Shown piece after piece: positions 5,611 to 5,735 of a stretch of DNA of 5,735 nucleotides. Below the pieces are notes generated by a model, which saw only the letters and a list, made by a program, of their open reading frames with translations, was not told the origin of the DNA and searched no databases. Position 1 is the stretch's first letter; each line of letters starts with the position of its first letter. This DNA is from CAYQCE01 sp964415885 (GTDB lineage Bacteria > Zixibacteria > MSB-5A5 > JAABVY01 > JAHJOQ01), in NCBI GenBank assembly GCA_964415885.1, contig CAYQCE010000094.1:1-5735 (forward strand). The letters are read 5' to 3'. The position numbers and the translations under genes were made by a program.

Positions 5611-5626
5611 GTCGTCTTTGGACGAC
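5611..5626 (+). other. Small hairpin at the start of the tRNA leader
   Basis: GTCGTC (5611-5616) and GACGAC (5621-5626) pair perfectly around TTTG. The stem begins at the expected transcription start of the tRNA promoter, so it would form the 5' end of the tRNA precursor. It is not followed by a T-run and so is a poor candidate for a terminator of the TPR-PAP2 unit. Confidence 0.5.
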
Positions 5627-5654
5627 ATACATACGTATAGCTATCTTTATGTAC

Positions 5655-5730
5655 TCCGGTGTAGCTCAGTTGGTAGAGCAGCTGACTGTTAATCAGCGGG
5701 CCACAGGTTCGAGTCCTGTCACCGGAGCCA
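5655..5730 (+). tRNA. tRNA-Asn (anticodon GTT)
   Basis: This is a complete 76-nt cloverleaf. The acceptor stem pairs TCCGGTG (5655-5661) with CACCGGA (5720-5726), followed by discriminator G and an encoded CCA (5728-5730). The D-arm is GCTC/GAGC with loop AGTTGGTA. The anticodon stem is GCTGA/TCAGC with loop CTGTTAA, putting GTT at 5688-5690, which reads the Asn codons AAC and AAU. The T-arm is ACAGG/CCTGT with loop TTCGAGT. All stems are fully paired, so it should be functional. It is transcribed from its own consensus promoter upstream. Only five bases remain to the right, so further tRNAs or a terminator may lie outside the window. Confidence 0.97.
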
Positions 5731-5735
5731 AAATT

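Noticed and set aside
5611..5626. Intrinsic terminator of the TPR-PAP2 unit
   Set aside because: The stem is only 6 bp and no T-run follows it; it lies at the expected start of the tRNA transcript instead.

Overview
The window is bacterial chromosomal DNA of moderate GC content. It has tightly packed operons, three genes with non-ATG starts and clear Shine-Dalgarno sequences, sigma70-like promoters, and a tRNA with an encoded CCA. No phage, plasmid or transposase gene is visible. The interspersed repeats at the left end (TGTCATTCCCGC- and TGTCATTGCGAG-type palindromic elements) occur in many Gram-negative and candidate-phylum genomes. The signal-peptide TPR protein would fit a Gram-negative (possibly FCB-group or proteobacterial) host, but the taxon cannot be fixed from this sequence.

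Layout. Positions 1-414 hold no credible gene. They are a cluster of interspersed repeats: a perfect 55-bp direct repeat (1-55 and 224-278), several hairpins, and a TGTCATTGCGAG-type element. Positions 415-3773 form what looks like a complete minus-strand transcription unit. A candidate promoter (3745-3773) is followed by gmd (GDP-mannose 4,6-dehydratase), then an rmd-like GDP-4-keto-6-deoxymannose reductase, then a WbpA-like UDP-N-acetylglucosamine 6-dehydrogenase, and finally a strong intrinsic terminator (415-442). The junctions are 1 nt and a 4-nt overlap. On the plus strand, a secreted TPR-repeat protein (3898-5007) overlaps a PAP2-family membrane phosphatase (5004-5597) by 4 nt. A tRNA-Asn(GTT) at 5655-5730 follows, with its own consensus promoter starting inside the end of the phosphatase gene.

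How the genes work together. Gmd and the reductase should turn GDP-mannose into a GDP-6-deoxyhexose, most likely GDP-D-rhamnose. The dehydrogenase should turn UDP-GlcNAc into UDP-GlcNAc-uronate. Both are precursors for surface polysaccharide (O-antigen, capsule or exopolysaccharide). The PAP2 enzyme could recycle the polyprenyl-diphosphate carrier used to build such polymers, but it is transcribed divergently, so this link is only an inference. There are no glycosyltransferases, flippases or polymerases in the window. The gene content is ordinary housekeeping and envelope metabolism. The less familiar parts are the TPR/PAP2 pair and the repeat cluster; I do not see a clearly novel system.
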